Part shown: in pieces, positions 43,788-52,774 of the stretch
Layout: each line of letters begins with the position of its first letter
Position numbering within the stretch: position 1 is the first letter of the stretch
From: Xanthobacteraceae bacterium
GTDB taxonomy: Bacteria; Pseudomonadota; Alphaproteobacteria; Rhizobiales; Xanthobacteraceae
Direction: 5' to 3'
Assembly (NCBI GenBank): GCA_022844205.1
Contig: JALHMF010000005.1
Coordinates: 127,896 to 191,895 of the forward strand
Length of the DNA: 64,000 bases
Notes under the pieces: model-generated
Databases searched by the model: none
What the model was told of the DNA's origin: nothing
Seen by the model: the letters and a program-made list of their open reading frames with translations, nothing else
Position numbers and translations under genes: made by a program

Positions 43788-44237
43788 ATGCTGGACGACG
43801 TCTATAATCGAAGGATTCTTGAACTGGCCGGGGACATTCCCCGCATCGGCCGGTTGCCTGATCCGGACGCTACGGCTACCGCGCACTCAAAGCTTTGTGG
43901 GTCCACGGTCACCATAGACCTAAAGATGGATGGGGACACCGTAACGGACTTCGCCCATGATGTGAAAGCCTGTGCCTTGGGGCAGGCTTCCTCTTCGATT
44001 ATGGCGCGGCATGTCGTTGGGACCACCGCGGACGAGTTACGCGACATCCGGTCGCGTGTCGGGAAGATGCTCAAGGAGAAGGGGGAGCCACCGGCCGGGG
44101 AGTGGGCGGACCTCGCCGTCCTGGGGCCGGTCAGGGATTACCCCGCCCGCCATGCCTCTACCATGCTGACATTCGACGCTGTGGTGGATGCAATCGATCA
44201 GATCGAGGCGAAGCGGCGGGTGCAGGCGGCGGAGTGA
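43788..44237 (+). CDS. Iron-sulfur cluster assembly scaffold protein (IscU/NifU N-terminal family)
   Basis: A 149-residue protein with the NifU-N fold. Cys37 (KLCGST) and Cys62 (VKACALGQASSSI) align with two of the cluster-binding cysteines of IscU. The third position falls in PARHAST, where alanine (residue 123) replaces cysteine. Its scaffold function is therefore uncertain; it may bind a cluster with another ligand or act as a carrier. The ATG at 43788 follows a palindrome. Its stop overlaps the GTG start of yidD (GTGA). Confidence 0.86.
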   Translation: MLDDVYNRRILELAGDIPRIGRLPDPDATATAHSKLCGSTVTIDLKMDGDTVTDFAHDVKACALGQASSSIMARHVVGTTADELRDIRSRVGKMLKEKGEPPAGEWADLAVLGPVRDYPARHASTMLTFDAVVDAIDQIEAKRRVQAAE

Positions 44238-44623
44238 CGCCGAACCAAGCTTTTCAGTTGCTTGTCAGGCTGCCCAGGAACATGGGCAGGGGCCTGATCT
44301 GGATTTACCGGCATACTTTGTCGGCCATTTTCGGCCGGATGTGCCGTCACCTTCCCACCTGTTCCGAATATGCGGATGAAGCCTTGCACCGCCACGGCCT
44401 CTGGGCCGGCGGGTGGATGACTTTGGGCAGGATCTGCCGCTGTCATCCGTACGGCACTTCCGGCCTCGACTTCGTTCTGCGCACAATGCGCCGCGACGCG
44501 CGTTGGTATCTCCCGTGGCGCTACGCGCTGTGGCGGACGACAAACGAAGATGTACGCGAAGATGTACGCGCCGAGGGCGAGGCGGTGCCCCCGGCGCGCC
44601 AAGCACCTAACGACCCAGACTGA
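44234..44623 (+). CDS. yidD: Membrane protein insertion efficiency factor YidD
   Basis: A 129-residue member of the YidD family, a small membrane-associated protein that helps YidC insert inner-membrane proteins. Signature: CRHLPTCSEYADEALHRHG, then GGWMTLGRICRCHPYG. The conserved cysteines in PTCS and RCHP are present. The start is GTG 44234, overlapping the scaffold stop; ATG 44282 with AGGA upstream is an alternative. The C-terminus is longer and charged and overlaps the convergent gene by 17 bases. It is not in the usual rpmH-rnpA locus. Confidence 0.92.
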   Translation: MTPNQAFQLLVRLPRNMGRGLIWIYRHTLSAIFGRMCRHLPTCSEYADEALHRHGLWAGGWMTLGRICRCHPYGTSGLDFVLRTMRRDARWYLPWRYALWRTTNEDVREDVRAEGEAVPPARQAPNDPD

Positions 44624-45725
44624 CCAATTCCTCGAGCCGTTTTGGCGCTTCCTTGGATCCGTATTCCCTTGCTTTTTCGTACCAGTCGCGAGCCCGCGCG
44701 ATGTCCGGACCGACGCCGATGACACCGAGCCTCTTCAACACGACAGGGTCGTAGGTCGCGGCCAGTGCATAGGCCGCGTCCGAACTCTTCGCTTCCGCCG
44801 CGCGCCGGAACAGAAGACGCGCGCCCGCGAGATCGCCGCTCATCAGCATTCGCTCGCCACGCTTCAGCAGCAGCGCCACTTCCTCCGCATCCATTTCGAG
44901 TGGAGGCGGGGAGGCCGGTGTCCGTTCGACCGGTGCGAATGCCGGTGTTCGAGGGATCGAGGTGGTCTGCACGGGCTTCGGCTGGATCGTTGTTGCCGCG
45001 GCTGCGGCTTCTTCCTTCGGATTCCAGTCGAGGCGGATGTTCTTCTGATCGATCACCGTATTGTCGGCGCGCTTCAGCGTGACCGAATATTCCATCGTTC
45101 CCTTGAAGCCCTGCGGTGGACGGATCACCGTTTCCGCAAGTTCGCCCGCCGGTACGATCCAGCCGGTCGATCCCCACGGCGTGCCGTGGCTGAGGGTCGT
45201 TCCCGCCGTGAGGCCGCTGATGACGGCGTTGGCCCCTTGCACCGGCCCTTCGGCGACGGCGCCGATCAGGATTTCGTCGTTGCTCTCCATCACCGCGCCG
45301 TCGGCGACCAGACGCGGGTCGGCGGGATTGCGTTTCTTCTGGTCGGTGCTGACGGCCGCGAGCTGGATAATCTGATCGCCCATGTTCGAGGACCACATTT
45401 TTTGCAGCCAGATCCTGTCGATCGCGTAGTAGCTCGCGGCACCCGCAAATAGCACGGTGCCCATGATCGTTACCGGCAGCTTCCAGCTGTGGCCGCTGCG
45501 CTGCATCTGCGCCGGCGGGCGGTAGCGCGGGTCGCGCTCGCGCTGGATGCGGCGATGCTCGGACACGATCGAACGCGTGAGCCGTTCGTAGCTTCCCGGC
45601 GAGAGCGGTGGCGATGCTTCCGCGACCCATGGCTGCTCCGGATTGAGCGTGGCGCCGGTGGGTTGCGATTGCTGGAGTGGATCGAAGCTGCGGTAAGGAT
45701 TGGCACGTTGGGTAGGAGTACTCAT
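44607..45725 (-). CDS. Hypothetical single-pass membrane protein with C-terminal Sel1-like repeats
   Basis: A 372-residue protein. The N-terminus (about 1-80) is polar and Pro/Gln-rich, followed by a transmembrane helix (about 82-102, LPVTIMGTVLFAGAASYYAI). A periplasmic part includes LVADGAVMESNDEI and a Pro-rich linker. The C-terminus (about 275-372) carries helical repeats of Sel1/TPR type (LLLKRGERMLMSGDLAGARL, ARARDWYEKAREYGS). The function is unknown; the arrangement suits a protein-binding envelope factor. It shares 17 bases with the end of yidD and lies downstream of the TAXI gene on the same strand. Confidence 0.7.
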   Translation of the reverse strand: MSTPTQRANPYRSFDPLQQSQPTGATLNPEQPWVAEASPPLSPGSYERLTRSIVSEHRRIQRERDPRYRPPAQMQRSGHSWKLPVTIMGTVLFAGAASYYAIDRIWLQKMWSSNMGDQIIQLAAVSTDQKKRNPADPRLVADGAVMESNDEILIGAVAEGPVQGANAVISGLTAGTTLSHGTPWGSTGWIVPAGELAETVIRPPQGFKGTMEYSVTLKRADNTVIDQKNIRLDWNPKEEAAAAATTIQPKPVQTTSIPRTPAFAPVERTPASPPPLEMDAEEVALLLKRGERMLMSGDLAGARLLFRRAAEAKSSDAAYALAATYDPVVLKRLGVIGVGPDIARARDWYEKAREYGSKEAPKRLEELVSLGR

Positions 45726-45836
45726 TACTAATCTCCCGAACTCTGGCTCGTTAATTTCCAGTCCGTCTCCTCTTTGTTGGAGCGCGATCCTTTTCGGAAA
45801 AGCGGAAGCCGCTTTTCGGGGATTACGCCTGCTGAT

Positions 45837-47018
45837 TCATCGGCGCTGTTCGCGCGCCTGCTTCCATTGCAGGAAAGCCTGGAACAGTTGCTCGCGGTCG
45901 TCGGCGGCGAAGGCGGTGGGCCGGGCGGCCGCGTCGCGCTTCGCGGCGGCGAGGAAGGTGTTGAACTCCGCGCGCTCGCTCTCGGCGACCTTGGGCAGGT
46001 TTTTCTGCAGCCATTCCTCCGCCGCGTCGAAACGCTTCCAGCCGGGCAGGGTGGCGGCGAGATTGGCTTCCTTCCATTTCGGATGGCGCGGAGCTTTTTG
46101 GAACTCAGCGAGCCGTGGAAAGAACTGCTCCACGAATTTCACGGTGCGCTGGTAACGGTCCGTGCCCTTCGGCCAGTTATAGGCGATGAGCACGGCGCCG
46201 ACCGCGACCGAGTCCACGCTTGTCCCCGCCTCGATCAGGTTCGGGTAATCTTCATGCGTGAAGGTGGTCGGCAGGTAATCGTTTTGCAGAGGCTTCGAAT
46301 AGGCGACCGGCAGGATGCGGAACCCGTCCGCCGCTTTCAGGGTGCGGGTGGAGCCGGTGGGTTTTCCGGCGATCAGGATGGAGGCTGAGATCTCGCCGCG
46401 CTTCATCGCCTCGAAGGCGTCGGCCTGGCTCATGTTCACTTCGATCGGCTTCACGCCGATTTTTTCGAAGATGTCGCGCGTCGAAAGCTGCGTGCCGCTG
46501 CCGATGTCTGAGAAATTGACTTTCTTCCCGCCGAGCTGATCCAGTGAGGTGACGCCGCTTTCCGCGCGCGTGATAAAATGCAGTTCTTCGTTGAACAGCT
46601 TGGCGATATAGACAATCTGGTTGTCGATATTGCCAATCTCGTTCGTGCGGCGGAAATAGCCGAGCAGGTTCGACTGGGTGATCCCGAGATCGACGCCCTT
46701 CAGATAGCGAACGTCGCGGATGTTCTGGCCGCCGCCTTTGCCGATGACCGGCAAAATGCGGAATTCATTGCCGTTATCGAGCACCGCCGAAAGATCGTAG
46801 GCGATGCTGAGATAGGTCGCGTTCGGATTGCCCGAAACAATCGTGATTGTGTTCTGGTTGATCTGCCAGGCCTGCTGGACCTGGACCGGCGTCTCGGCCG
46901 CGCCGTTTTTCTTCCACGGACGCGAATCCTGGGCGCTGGCGGTCTGGTTGGCCGAGTGAAGGACGCAGATCCCCGTTGCCGCGGCGAGCGCCGCGGCGAA
47001 TACAAAACGCTTACTCAT
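45837..47018 (-). CDS. TAXI family TRAP-type solute-binding protein
   Basis: A 393-residue secreted protein (signal peptide FAAALAAATGICVLHSANQ). The TAXI fold is shown by GNPNATYLSIAYDLSAVL, GGGQNIRDVRYLKGVDLGI (in part) and VNFSDIGSGTQLSTRDIFE. Such proteins bind an organic solute for a TRAP transporter with DctQM-like membrane subunits. No membrane subunit is nearby, so this is an orphan binding protein. ATG 47018 begins the signal peptide; the open frame to 47246 is not needed. Confidence 0.87.
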   Translation of the reverse strand: MSKRFVFAAALAAATGICVLHSANQTASAQDSRPWKKNGAAETPVQVQQAWQINQNTITIVSGNPNATYLSIAYDLSAVLDNGNEFRILPVIGKGGGQNIRDVRYLKGVDLGITQSNLLGYFRRTNEIGNIDNQIVYIAKLFNEELHFITRAESGVTSLDQLGGKKVNFSDIGSGTQLSTRDIFEKIGVKPIEVNMSQADAFEAMKRGEISASILIAGKPTGSTRTLKAADGFRILPVAYSKPLQNDYLPTTFTHEDYPNLIEAGTSVDSVAVGAVLIAYNWPKGTDRYQRTVKFVEQFFPRLAEFQKAPRHPKWKEANLAATLPGWKRFDAAEEWLQKNLPKVAESERAEFNTFLAAAKRDAAARPTAFAADDREQLFQAFLQWKQAREQRR

Positions 47019-47384
47019 ACTCACACCGGATGGAAGAAACGACCCCGTCTCTCCGCAACCGCTCCCTGACCGGCACAGGTCCCATCGCCCCGAGGACCAG
47101 TGCTTGACCCCATCTCGCCGGCTTCGCCTCGATTGTTGAAGGCTGCGCGGACTTGAGTGCGTTTTAACTGGCGCGATTTTCGTTAGGGATTGAGGCGGCA
47201 GTTCGCACCGTTTGTGGCAACAGCGGGGTATTGTCGGGAGCGCCAAATTGGTGTTTTTCTTTTTCCCGCGCGGGTTGATTCACCGCGTGCGAAGCGCCGG
47301 AATGTTTCTTCGTCGGCTTCCGCACAACTGACCGGTCACGCTTACCTGCATCCGTAGGCAGCGAGTGAGCAACAGGAGAATGAA
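47019..47384. other. Intergenic region between TAXI and thrS
   Basis: No gene, convincing promoter or repeat was recognised by eye in this stretch, which serves as leader for both divergent genes. No T-box or other tRNA-like leader is visible before thrS. Confidence 0.4.
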
Positions 47385-49328
47385 ATGGTCGCGTTGACCT
47401 TTCCCGACGGCGCACGCCGTGAATACCCCGACAACAGCACGGGTTTCGACATCGCGAAGGGGATTTCCCCCTCGCTCGCCAAACGCACGGTCGCGATGGC
47501 GCTCGATGGCGTGCTCATCGATCTCAACGACAAGATCGAAAAGGACGCGAAGATCGAATTTGTCTCGCGCGACGACCCGCGGGCACTTGAACTGATCCGC
47601 CACGATGCGGCGCATGTGATGGCCGAGGCGGTTCAACAGTTATGGCCCGGCACGCAGGTGACGATCGGCCCGGTGATCGAGAACGGTTTTTATTACGACT
47701 TTTTTCGCAATGAGCCGTTTACGCCGGAAGATTTGCCCGTCATCGAGAAAACAATGCGCGAGATCATCGCGAAGGATAAACCCTTCACCAAGGAAATCTG
47801 GACGCGCGATCAGGCCAAGAAATTTTTCAAGGATAAAGGCGAGAATTTCAAGGTCGAACTGGTGGATGCGATCCCGCCCGGCGAGAGCCTGAAAATCTAC
47901 AAACAGGGCGACTGGCTCGATCTCTGCCGCGGCCCGCACATGACTTCAACGGGCAAGATCGGCAACGCTTTCAAGCTGATGAAAGTGGCCGGCGCCTATT
48001 GGCGCGGCGACGCCAAGAACCCGATGCTGACCCGCATCTACGGCACCGCCTGGCCGGAGCAGAAACAGCTCGATGAATACATTCACATGCTGGAGGAAGC
48101 GGAGAAGCGCGACCACCGCCGCCTTGGGCGCGAGATGGATCTCTTTCACTTCCAGGAAGACGCGCCGGGGGCGGTGTTCTGGCACGCGAAAGGCTGGACG
48201 CTGTTCGAGACGCTCATTGCCTATATGCGCCGCCGCCAGCAGGAGGCGGGCTACAACGAAGTGAACACACCACAGCTCATGGACTCGCAGCTTTGGGTCA
48301 CGACCGGCCACATGGAAAAGTATCGCGAGATGCTTTTCCTCACCGAGAAGCGCGAGGATGACGAGCGGACGTACACGATCAAGCCGATGAATTGCCCCGG
48401 TCACGTCCAGCTCTTCAAGAACGGGCTGAAGTCTTATCGCGATCTGCCGCTGCGCATTGCCGAGTTCGGCAAGGTGCACCGTTTCGAGCCGTCGGGCGCG
48501 TTGCACGGGCTGATGCGCGTGCGCGCCTTTACGCAGGACGACGCGCATATTTTCGTGACGGAGGAGCAGATCACCGAGGTGTGCCTCGGCATCCATCATC
48601 AGTTGCTGTCGATCTATTCCGACTTCGGCTTCGAGACTGTTGCGATCAAGTTCGCCGACCGCCCGGAAAAGCGCGTCGGCGCGGACGATGTATGGGACAA
48701 GGCGGAAGTCTCCTTGCTCGCGGCGCTGAAGGCGGCGGGCAAACCGTACTCGCACAACAAGGGTGAGGGCGCTTTCTACGGGCCAAAACTTGAGTACGTG
48801 CTGCGCGATGCGATTGGCCGCGACTGGCAATGCGGCACGACGCAAGTGGACCTGAACCTGCCGGGCCGCCTCGGCGCGTTCTATATCGCCGCTTCGGGAG
48901 AAAAAGTGACGCCGGTGATGATCCATCGCGCGATCTTCGGCTCACTGGAGCGCTTCATCGGAATCCTGATCGAGCAGCATGCGGGTCACCTGCCGCTGTG
49001 GCTCTCCCCGGTGCAGGCGATGGTCTGCACCATCACCTCGGACGCGGACGGCTATGCGGGCGAAGTGCTGGCCGCGGCGAAGAAAGCCGGCCTGCGGGTG
49101 GACGCCGATCTTCGCAACGAGAAGATCAACTACAAGGTCCGCGAACACTCGCTGGCGAAGGTGCCGGTGCTGCTGGTCGTTGGCAAGAAGGAAAGCGAGA
49201 GCCGTTCCGTTTCCATCCGCCGTCTCGGCAGCGAGCAGCAATCGGTGATGCCGCTGGAGGCGGCACTTGCCGCGCTGGCCGCCGAAGCGACGCCGCCGGA
49301 TTTGAAAAGGGGGCAGGAAGCGACTTAA
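47385..49328 (+). CDS. thrS: Threonine-tRNA ligase
   Basis: A 647-residue class II aminoacyl-tRNA synthetase. Domains in order: TGS (about 1-62), editing domain with His73-x3-His77 (HDAAH), catalytic core with the zinc ligand Cys337 (KPMNCPGH) and a C-terminal anticodon-binding domain (about 540-640). Class II motif 2 ([18 protein letters not shown], in part) and motif 3 ([11 protein letters not shown]) are present. AGGAG precedes the ATG. Confidence 0.98.
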   Translation: MVALTFPDGARREYPDNSTGFDIAKGISPSLAKRTVAMALDGVLIDLNDKIEKDAKIEFVSRDDPRALELIRHDAAHVMAEAVQQLWPGTQVTIGPVIENGFYYDFFRNEPFTPEDLPVIEKTMREIIAKDKPFTKEIWTRDQAKKFFKDKGENFKVELVDAIPPGESLKIYKQGDWLDLCRGPHMTSTGKIGNAFKLMKVAGAYWRGDAKNPMLTRIYGTAWPEQKQLDEYIHMLEEAEKRDHRRLGREMDLFHFQEDAPGAVFWHAKGWTLFETLIAYMRRRQQEAGYNEVNTPQLMDSQLWVTTGHMEKYREMLFLTEKREDDERTYTIKPMNCPGHVQLFKNGLKSYRDLPLRIAEFGKVHRFEPSGALHGLMRVRAFTQDDAHIFVTEEQITEVCLGIHHQLLSIYSDFGFETVAIKFADRPEKRVGADDVWDKAEVSLLAALKAAGKPYSHNKGEGAFYGPKLEYVLRDAIGRDWQCGTTQVDLNLPGRLGAFYIAASGEKVTPVMIHRAIFGSLERFIGILIEQHAGHLPLWLSPVQAMVCTITSDADGYAGEVLAAAKKAGLRVDADLRNEKINYKVREHSLAKVPVLLVVGKKESESRSVSIRRLGSEQQSVMPLEAALAALAAEATPPDLKRGQEAT

Positions 49329-49335
49329 TCCTATC

Positions 49336-49443
49336 TGTCATTCCGGGGCGATCCGGAGGACCGGACCCGGAATTCATATTCAAACTCCGGGATTGTTTCT
49401 GGATTCCGGGTTCGCTCGCCTGCGCTCGCGCCCCGGAATGACA
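49336..49443. repeat. TGTCATTCCGGG-type palindromic repeat (paired)
   Basis: Starts TGTCATTCCGGGGCG, centre GGATTCCGGG, ends GCCCCGGAATGACA. It lies between the convergent thrS and TPR genes and is the same family as 5725-5848 and 9072-9176. Confidence 0.8.
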
Positions 49444-49468
49444 ATAGAGGAAGCGGCGTAAGCGCCAC

Positions 49469-50191
49469 TTACTCCACGCCCAGCTCCTTGTTGAAATCCG
49501 CCGCGATGTCTTTGTTCTCGGCATTGGCGGCGTCGATGTCGGCCTTGCCGCCGCCCTCATCGCCGTTTTTCAGCTTCGCCATGCCGCGTCCATAGCGCGA
49601 CCAGACCCGCTGCGGGTCGAGCTTCAACGCTGTGTCGTAATCGGCGATGGCTTCGCGGAATTTCGTCTGCTTGAAGTAAATATCGCCGCGGTTCTCGTGG
49701 GCGCGTGCGTGTTGCGGATTGATCTTGATTGCCTGGTTGAAATTGGCGAACGCCTGATTGAAGTCGCCCTTTTCCTGATAGGCGCGTCCGCGATTGTTGT
49801 AGGCGTCGGATTGTTTCGGATCGAGCTGTATGGACGTGGTGTAATCGGCAATCGCGCGGTTATGGTCCGCTTTTTCGGTGTAGGCGCGCCCGCGGTTGAA
49901 AAAAGCGTCGGCATTGGCCGGATCAAACCGGATCGCCTCGTTGTAGTCCGAAATCGCGCGATCGACCTGCGCCTCATCCAGAAACATCACGCCGCGATTG
50001 TAGAAAAGTTCGCCCAATTCCTTGCCGCTGAATTTCCCCGACGTGATGGCGCGCGTGCAGGCTTCGACGGCTTTCTCGCCTTCGAGATTGGCGCAATCGT
50101 CCTTGTCGTCGGCATGGGCACCGCCTGCATCCAGCAAAAAAACGGCCGCGAACAGAAGGACGCGGCAGAACAGAAGTAATGACGGAAGCAT
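49469..50191 (-). CDS. Periplasmic TPR-repeat protein
   Basis: A 240-residue secreted protein with a signal peptide (about 1-27, ending AHA) and about five tetratricopeptide repeats, seen as regularly spaced FYNRGVMFLDEAQ, FFNRGRAYTEKAD, AYNNRGRAYQEKGD, AHENRGDIYFKQTK and RYGRGMAKLKNGD. TPRs mediate protein contacts; the partner is unknown. GGGGATC precedes the ATG. It stands next to another secreted protein gene, on the same strand. Confidence 0.87.
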   Translation of the reverse strand: MLPSLLLFCRVLLFAAVFLLDAGGAHADDKDDCANLEGEKAVEACTRAITSGKFSGKELGELFYNRGVMFLDEAQVDRAISDYNEAIRFDPANADAFFNRGRAYTEKADHNRAIADYTTSIQLDPKQSDAYNNRGRAYQEKGDFNQAFANFNQAIKINPQHARAHENRGDIYFKQTKFREAIADYDTALKLDPQRVWSRYGRGMAKLKNGDEGGGKADIDAANAENKDIAADFNKELGVE

Positions 50192-50270
50192 TGGAGATCC
50201 CCGTTCGAAGGCGGGGAGCCTAACGCAGCGAAAGATTGCAGCAAGGGGGGATTATAAAGCCGGTATAAAA

Positions 50271-51389
50271 TCAGTTCTGGCGGGAGGACTGCTGGCCGGT
50301 GATCTGATTCTCGGGACGCGCCAGCACTTCGATCTCGCGGTCGCGGCCGGACTGCACGCGGAAATTTTCCTGATAGGTTTTTCCGTCGTTGCGGGCGATG
50401 GCGACGTACTCGCCTTCAGAGAGCACGACGCTCGGGAATGCACCGATCGATTCCTTGATGGAGTCGCCGCCGGGCGTCAGCACCGACCATTGCGTGTTGG
50501 CGATCGCTTCGCCGCCGCGCGTGTTCACGAGCTTCAGCGTAATCTGTGCCGCGCGGTGATGCACGGTCGCGTCCGTGAGGCGGCCCGCCTCGATGCGCAC
50601 GTCCGCCTGAATGACCGCGTTGCCTTCGCCGAAGGTCGATTGAATATAATAGCTGCCACTCGGCAGGATCACGAGATCGCCGGGGCTGGCGTTGCGCACC
50701 ACGGGCGGGCGCTCGGCGCGGCCGCCGGTCAGCGCCTTGCCGCCGCGCGAGAGAAAGCTGCCTTCGTAGACGTCGAATTTCAGGCGGTGCGACGGAATGA
50801 GATTATCCGCGACACGGCCCTGCACGCGCAGGCCGCCGCCCGAAATAATCAACGTTTCCTTGCGGGGCTCGGCGCGAAGCGAAACGCGCTGCGTAGTGCC
50901 CGCCATGCCATAGGAGGCGTGAATGACGTAATCGCCCGGCGCCAGTGCGAACACCGGATAGGCGTCGTTCGATTCCTGCACCAGTGTCAGCGACGAGGGA
51001 TTATCGGGGCGCGCGGAAAAAACGCGCCAGTGCAGCGAGCGGGGAATGTAGGGACCGTCGGCGGTGAAACGGGCGGAAAGGGCGAGCGGCAACCGGCCTT
51101 GCGCGATATTCGGAATGCTTTGGTGCGGATCGCGCATCACGGGTGCGGCGACCGGGGGTTGTGCCTGCGGAGCGGCGGGAGCGGTCTGAGATTCGCGCTG
51201 CGGCTGCGGCTGCGGCTGGGGCTGTGCGGGCGGTATTGCGGGGCCGAATGTGGTGGCGGGACCGGTGAATGGCGTCAGTTGCGCGGAGAGTTGCCCGGTC
51301 TGGACAATCAGGAGCGACATCGCGACACCTGCGAACAGCGGCAGGCGTCGGAAAAATCCGTGGCGAACGACCCCGATGGCAGGCTGCAT
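50271..51389 (-). CDS. Hypothetical secreted protein with beta-rich repeats
   Basis: A 372-residue protein with a signal peptide (FAGVAMSLLIVQTGQLSAQ), a Pro/Gln-rich stretch (PQPQPQPQ near 57-65) and then three or four beta-sandwich-like segments. These contain similar patterns such as FALAPGDYVIHASYG, VILPSGSYYIQSTFGEGNA and VVLSEGEYVAIARNDGKTY, which look like diverged repeats. I recognise no catalytic motif. A binding or envelope-structure role is possible. Confidence 0.68.
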   Translation of the reverse strand: MQPAIGVVRHGFFRRLPLFAGVAMSLLIVQTGQLSAQLTPFTGPATTFGPAIPPAQPQPQPQPQRESQTAPAAPQAQPPVAAPVMRDPHQSIPNIAQGRLPLALSARFTADGPYIPRSLHWRVFSARPDNPSSLTLVQESNDAYPVFALAPGDYVIHASYGMAGTTQRVSLRAEPRKETLIISGGGLRVQGRVADNLIPSHRLKFDVYEGSFLSRGGKALTGGRAERPPVVRNASPGDLVILPSGSYYIQSTFGEGNAVIQADVRIEAGRLTDATVHHRAAQITLKLVNTRGGEAIANTQWSVLTPGGDSIKESIGAFPSVVLSEGEYVAIARNDGKTYQENFRVQSGRDREIEVLARPENQITGQQSSRQN

Positions 51390-51500
51390 GGCGCTATTTC
51401 ACCCCGCAGCAAGGCGAAAGCAAGTCCGCGAAGGACCGCCCCTTTTTATGCCAAAGTTCCCCCATGCGGGCCGAAAGCCCTTCCGCTACAAAGCGATGCA

Positions 51501-52064
51501 ATGAAAAACACCGTCGAACTTCTGCAAACCCGCCGCTCGCCCCGAATCCCTGACCTGGTCGAGCCCGGGCCGGGCGAGGATGAACTCACCACGATTCTCA
51601 CCATCGCCGCGCGCGTGCCGGACCACGGCAAGCTCGTGCCGTGGCGGTTCATCGTGCTCCGCAAGGATGGCCGTGCCGCGCTCGCGGAAAAGCTCGCTGC
51701 CTGCTTCCGCGTCGATCATGCGGACGCAACCACGGACCAGATCGAGAAGGAACGCTCGCGCTTTGTGAACACACCGCTGATTGTTGCAGTGGTCTCGCGC
51801 GCGGCACCGCATGGCAAAATTCCCGAATGGGAGCAGGTGCTGTCGGCGGGCGCCGCCTGCATGAACCTGATCACCGCCGTGCATGCACTGGGGTACGGCG
51901 CGAACTGGATTACCGGCTGGACCGCGTATGACCGGAGTTGCCTCGATCTCCTCGGTGTCGCGCCGAATGAGAAAGTCGCGGGTTACATTCACATCGGCAC
52001 GCCAACCGCGCCGCTCGAAGACCGCCCGCGCCCGCGACTCGAAGACATCGTGACCAGCCTCTGA
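51501..52064 (+). CDS. Nitroreductase family protein
   Basis: A 187-residue FMN-dependent reductase of the short nitroreductase family. The N-terminal RRSPR at 11-15 contacts FMN; AARVPDHGKLVPWRFIVL and LGYGANWITGW are characteristic of the YdjA-like subgroup. The real start is ATG 51501; the very long open frame upstream lies over the opposite-strand gene. It overlaps the following flavin reductase gene (TGATG), so the two are probably a coupled pair. Substrate unknown. Confidence 0.9.
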   Translation: MKNTVELLQTRRSPRIPDLVEPGPGEDELTTILTIAARVPDHGKLVPWRFIVLRKDGRAALAEKLAACFRVDHADATTDQIEKERSRFVNTPLIVAVVSRAAPHGKIPEWEQVLSAGAACMNLITAVHALGYGANWITGWTAYDRSCLDLLGVAPNEKVAGYIHIGTPTAPLEDRPRPRLEDIVTSL

Positions 52065-52669
52065 TGTTTTACGAACCTTCCAAACGCAATCACGGACTGC
52101 CGCACGATCCCTTCAAGGCGATCGTGGCACCACGCCCGATCGGCTGGATCAGTTCGATCAGCGCCAGCGGGCAGGTGAATCTCGCGCCGTATTCGTTTTT
52201 CAATGCCGTTGCCTCGCAGCCCTATCTTGTGATGTTCTCCAGCGAAGGCATGAAGGATTCCGCTGCGAACGTGGCGGAAACAAAAGAGTTCGTCTGCAAT
52301 TTCGTAACATGGGATTTGCGCGAGCAGATGAACCAGACTTCAGCGCCGTATCAGAAAGGCGTCAACGAATTCGAGAGAGCGGGGCTGGAAATGGCGCCCT
52401 CAAAACTTGTAAAGCCACCACGTGTCGCGGCATCGCCCTGCGCGTTGGAATGCAGGTTGTTGCAGATCGTCGAACTGAGCGATCTGGAAGGCAAACCGCT
52501 GCAACGTTTCGCCGTGTTCGGCCAGGTCGTCGGCGTGCATATCGACGATCGCTTCATCAAGAACGGCCTGCTCGACACTGCCGCGATGAAGCCTGTCAGC
52601 CGGGGCGGCTATCACGATTATTCCGTGATGACGGAATCCTTCACGATGATCCGGCCGGAGAAGGCGTGA
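52064..52669 (+). CDS. Flavin reductase-like (FMN-binding split barrel) protein
   Basis: A 201-residue protein of the flavin-reductase family. Key stretches are APRPIGWISSISASGQVNLA, SFFNAVASQPYLVMFS and ETKEFVCNFVTW. It binds FMN and reduces flavin or acts as an oxidoreductase. It starts one base into the nitroreductase stop codon, so translation is coupled. A palindromic repeat follows. Confidence 0.9.
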   Translation: MFYEPSKRNHGLPHDPFKAIVAPRPIGWISSISASGQVNLAPYSFFNAVASQPYLVMFSSEGMKDSAANVAETKEFVCNFVTWDLREQMNQTSAPYQKGVNEFERAGLEMAPSKLVKPPRVAASPCALECRLLQIVELSDLEGKPLQRFAVFGQVVGVHIDDRFIKNGLLDTAAMKPVSRGGYHDYSVMTESFTMIRPEKA

Positions 52670-52677
52670 ACTCGTTG

Positions 52678-52770
52678 TCATGCCCCACGAAGGCGGGGCA
52701 TCCAGTAAACTCTTCAATTCAAGATTTGGCGCCGGGGTTACTGGATCATCCGCTTTCGCGGATGATGACA
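52678..52770. repeat. TGTCATGCCCC...ATCATCCGC palindromic repeat
   Basis: TGTCATGCCCCACGAAGGCGGGGCATCCAGTAA faces TTACTGGATCATCCGCTTTCGCGGATGATGACA in inverted form, with a 27-base centre. The right half matches 41165-41200. It lies between convergent genes. Confidence 0.75.
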
Positions 52771-52774
52771 AATG

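Noticed and set aside
50022-51500. A 490-codon upstream extension of the nitroreductase frame
   Set aside because: It crosses the opposite-strand TPR and secreted-protein genes and a gene gap; the true start is ATG 51501.
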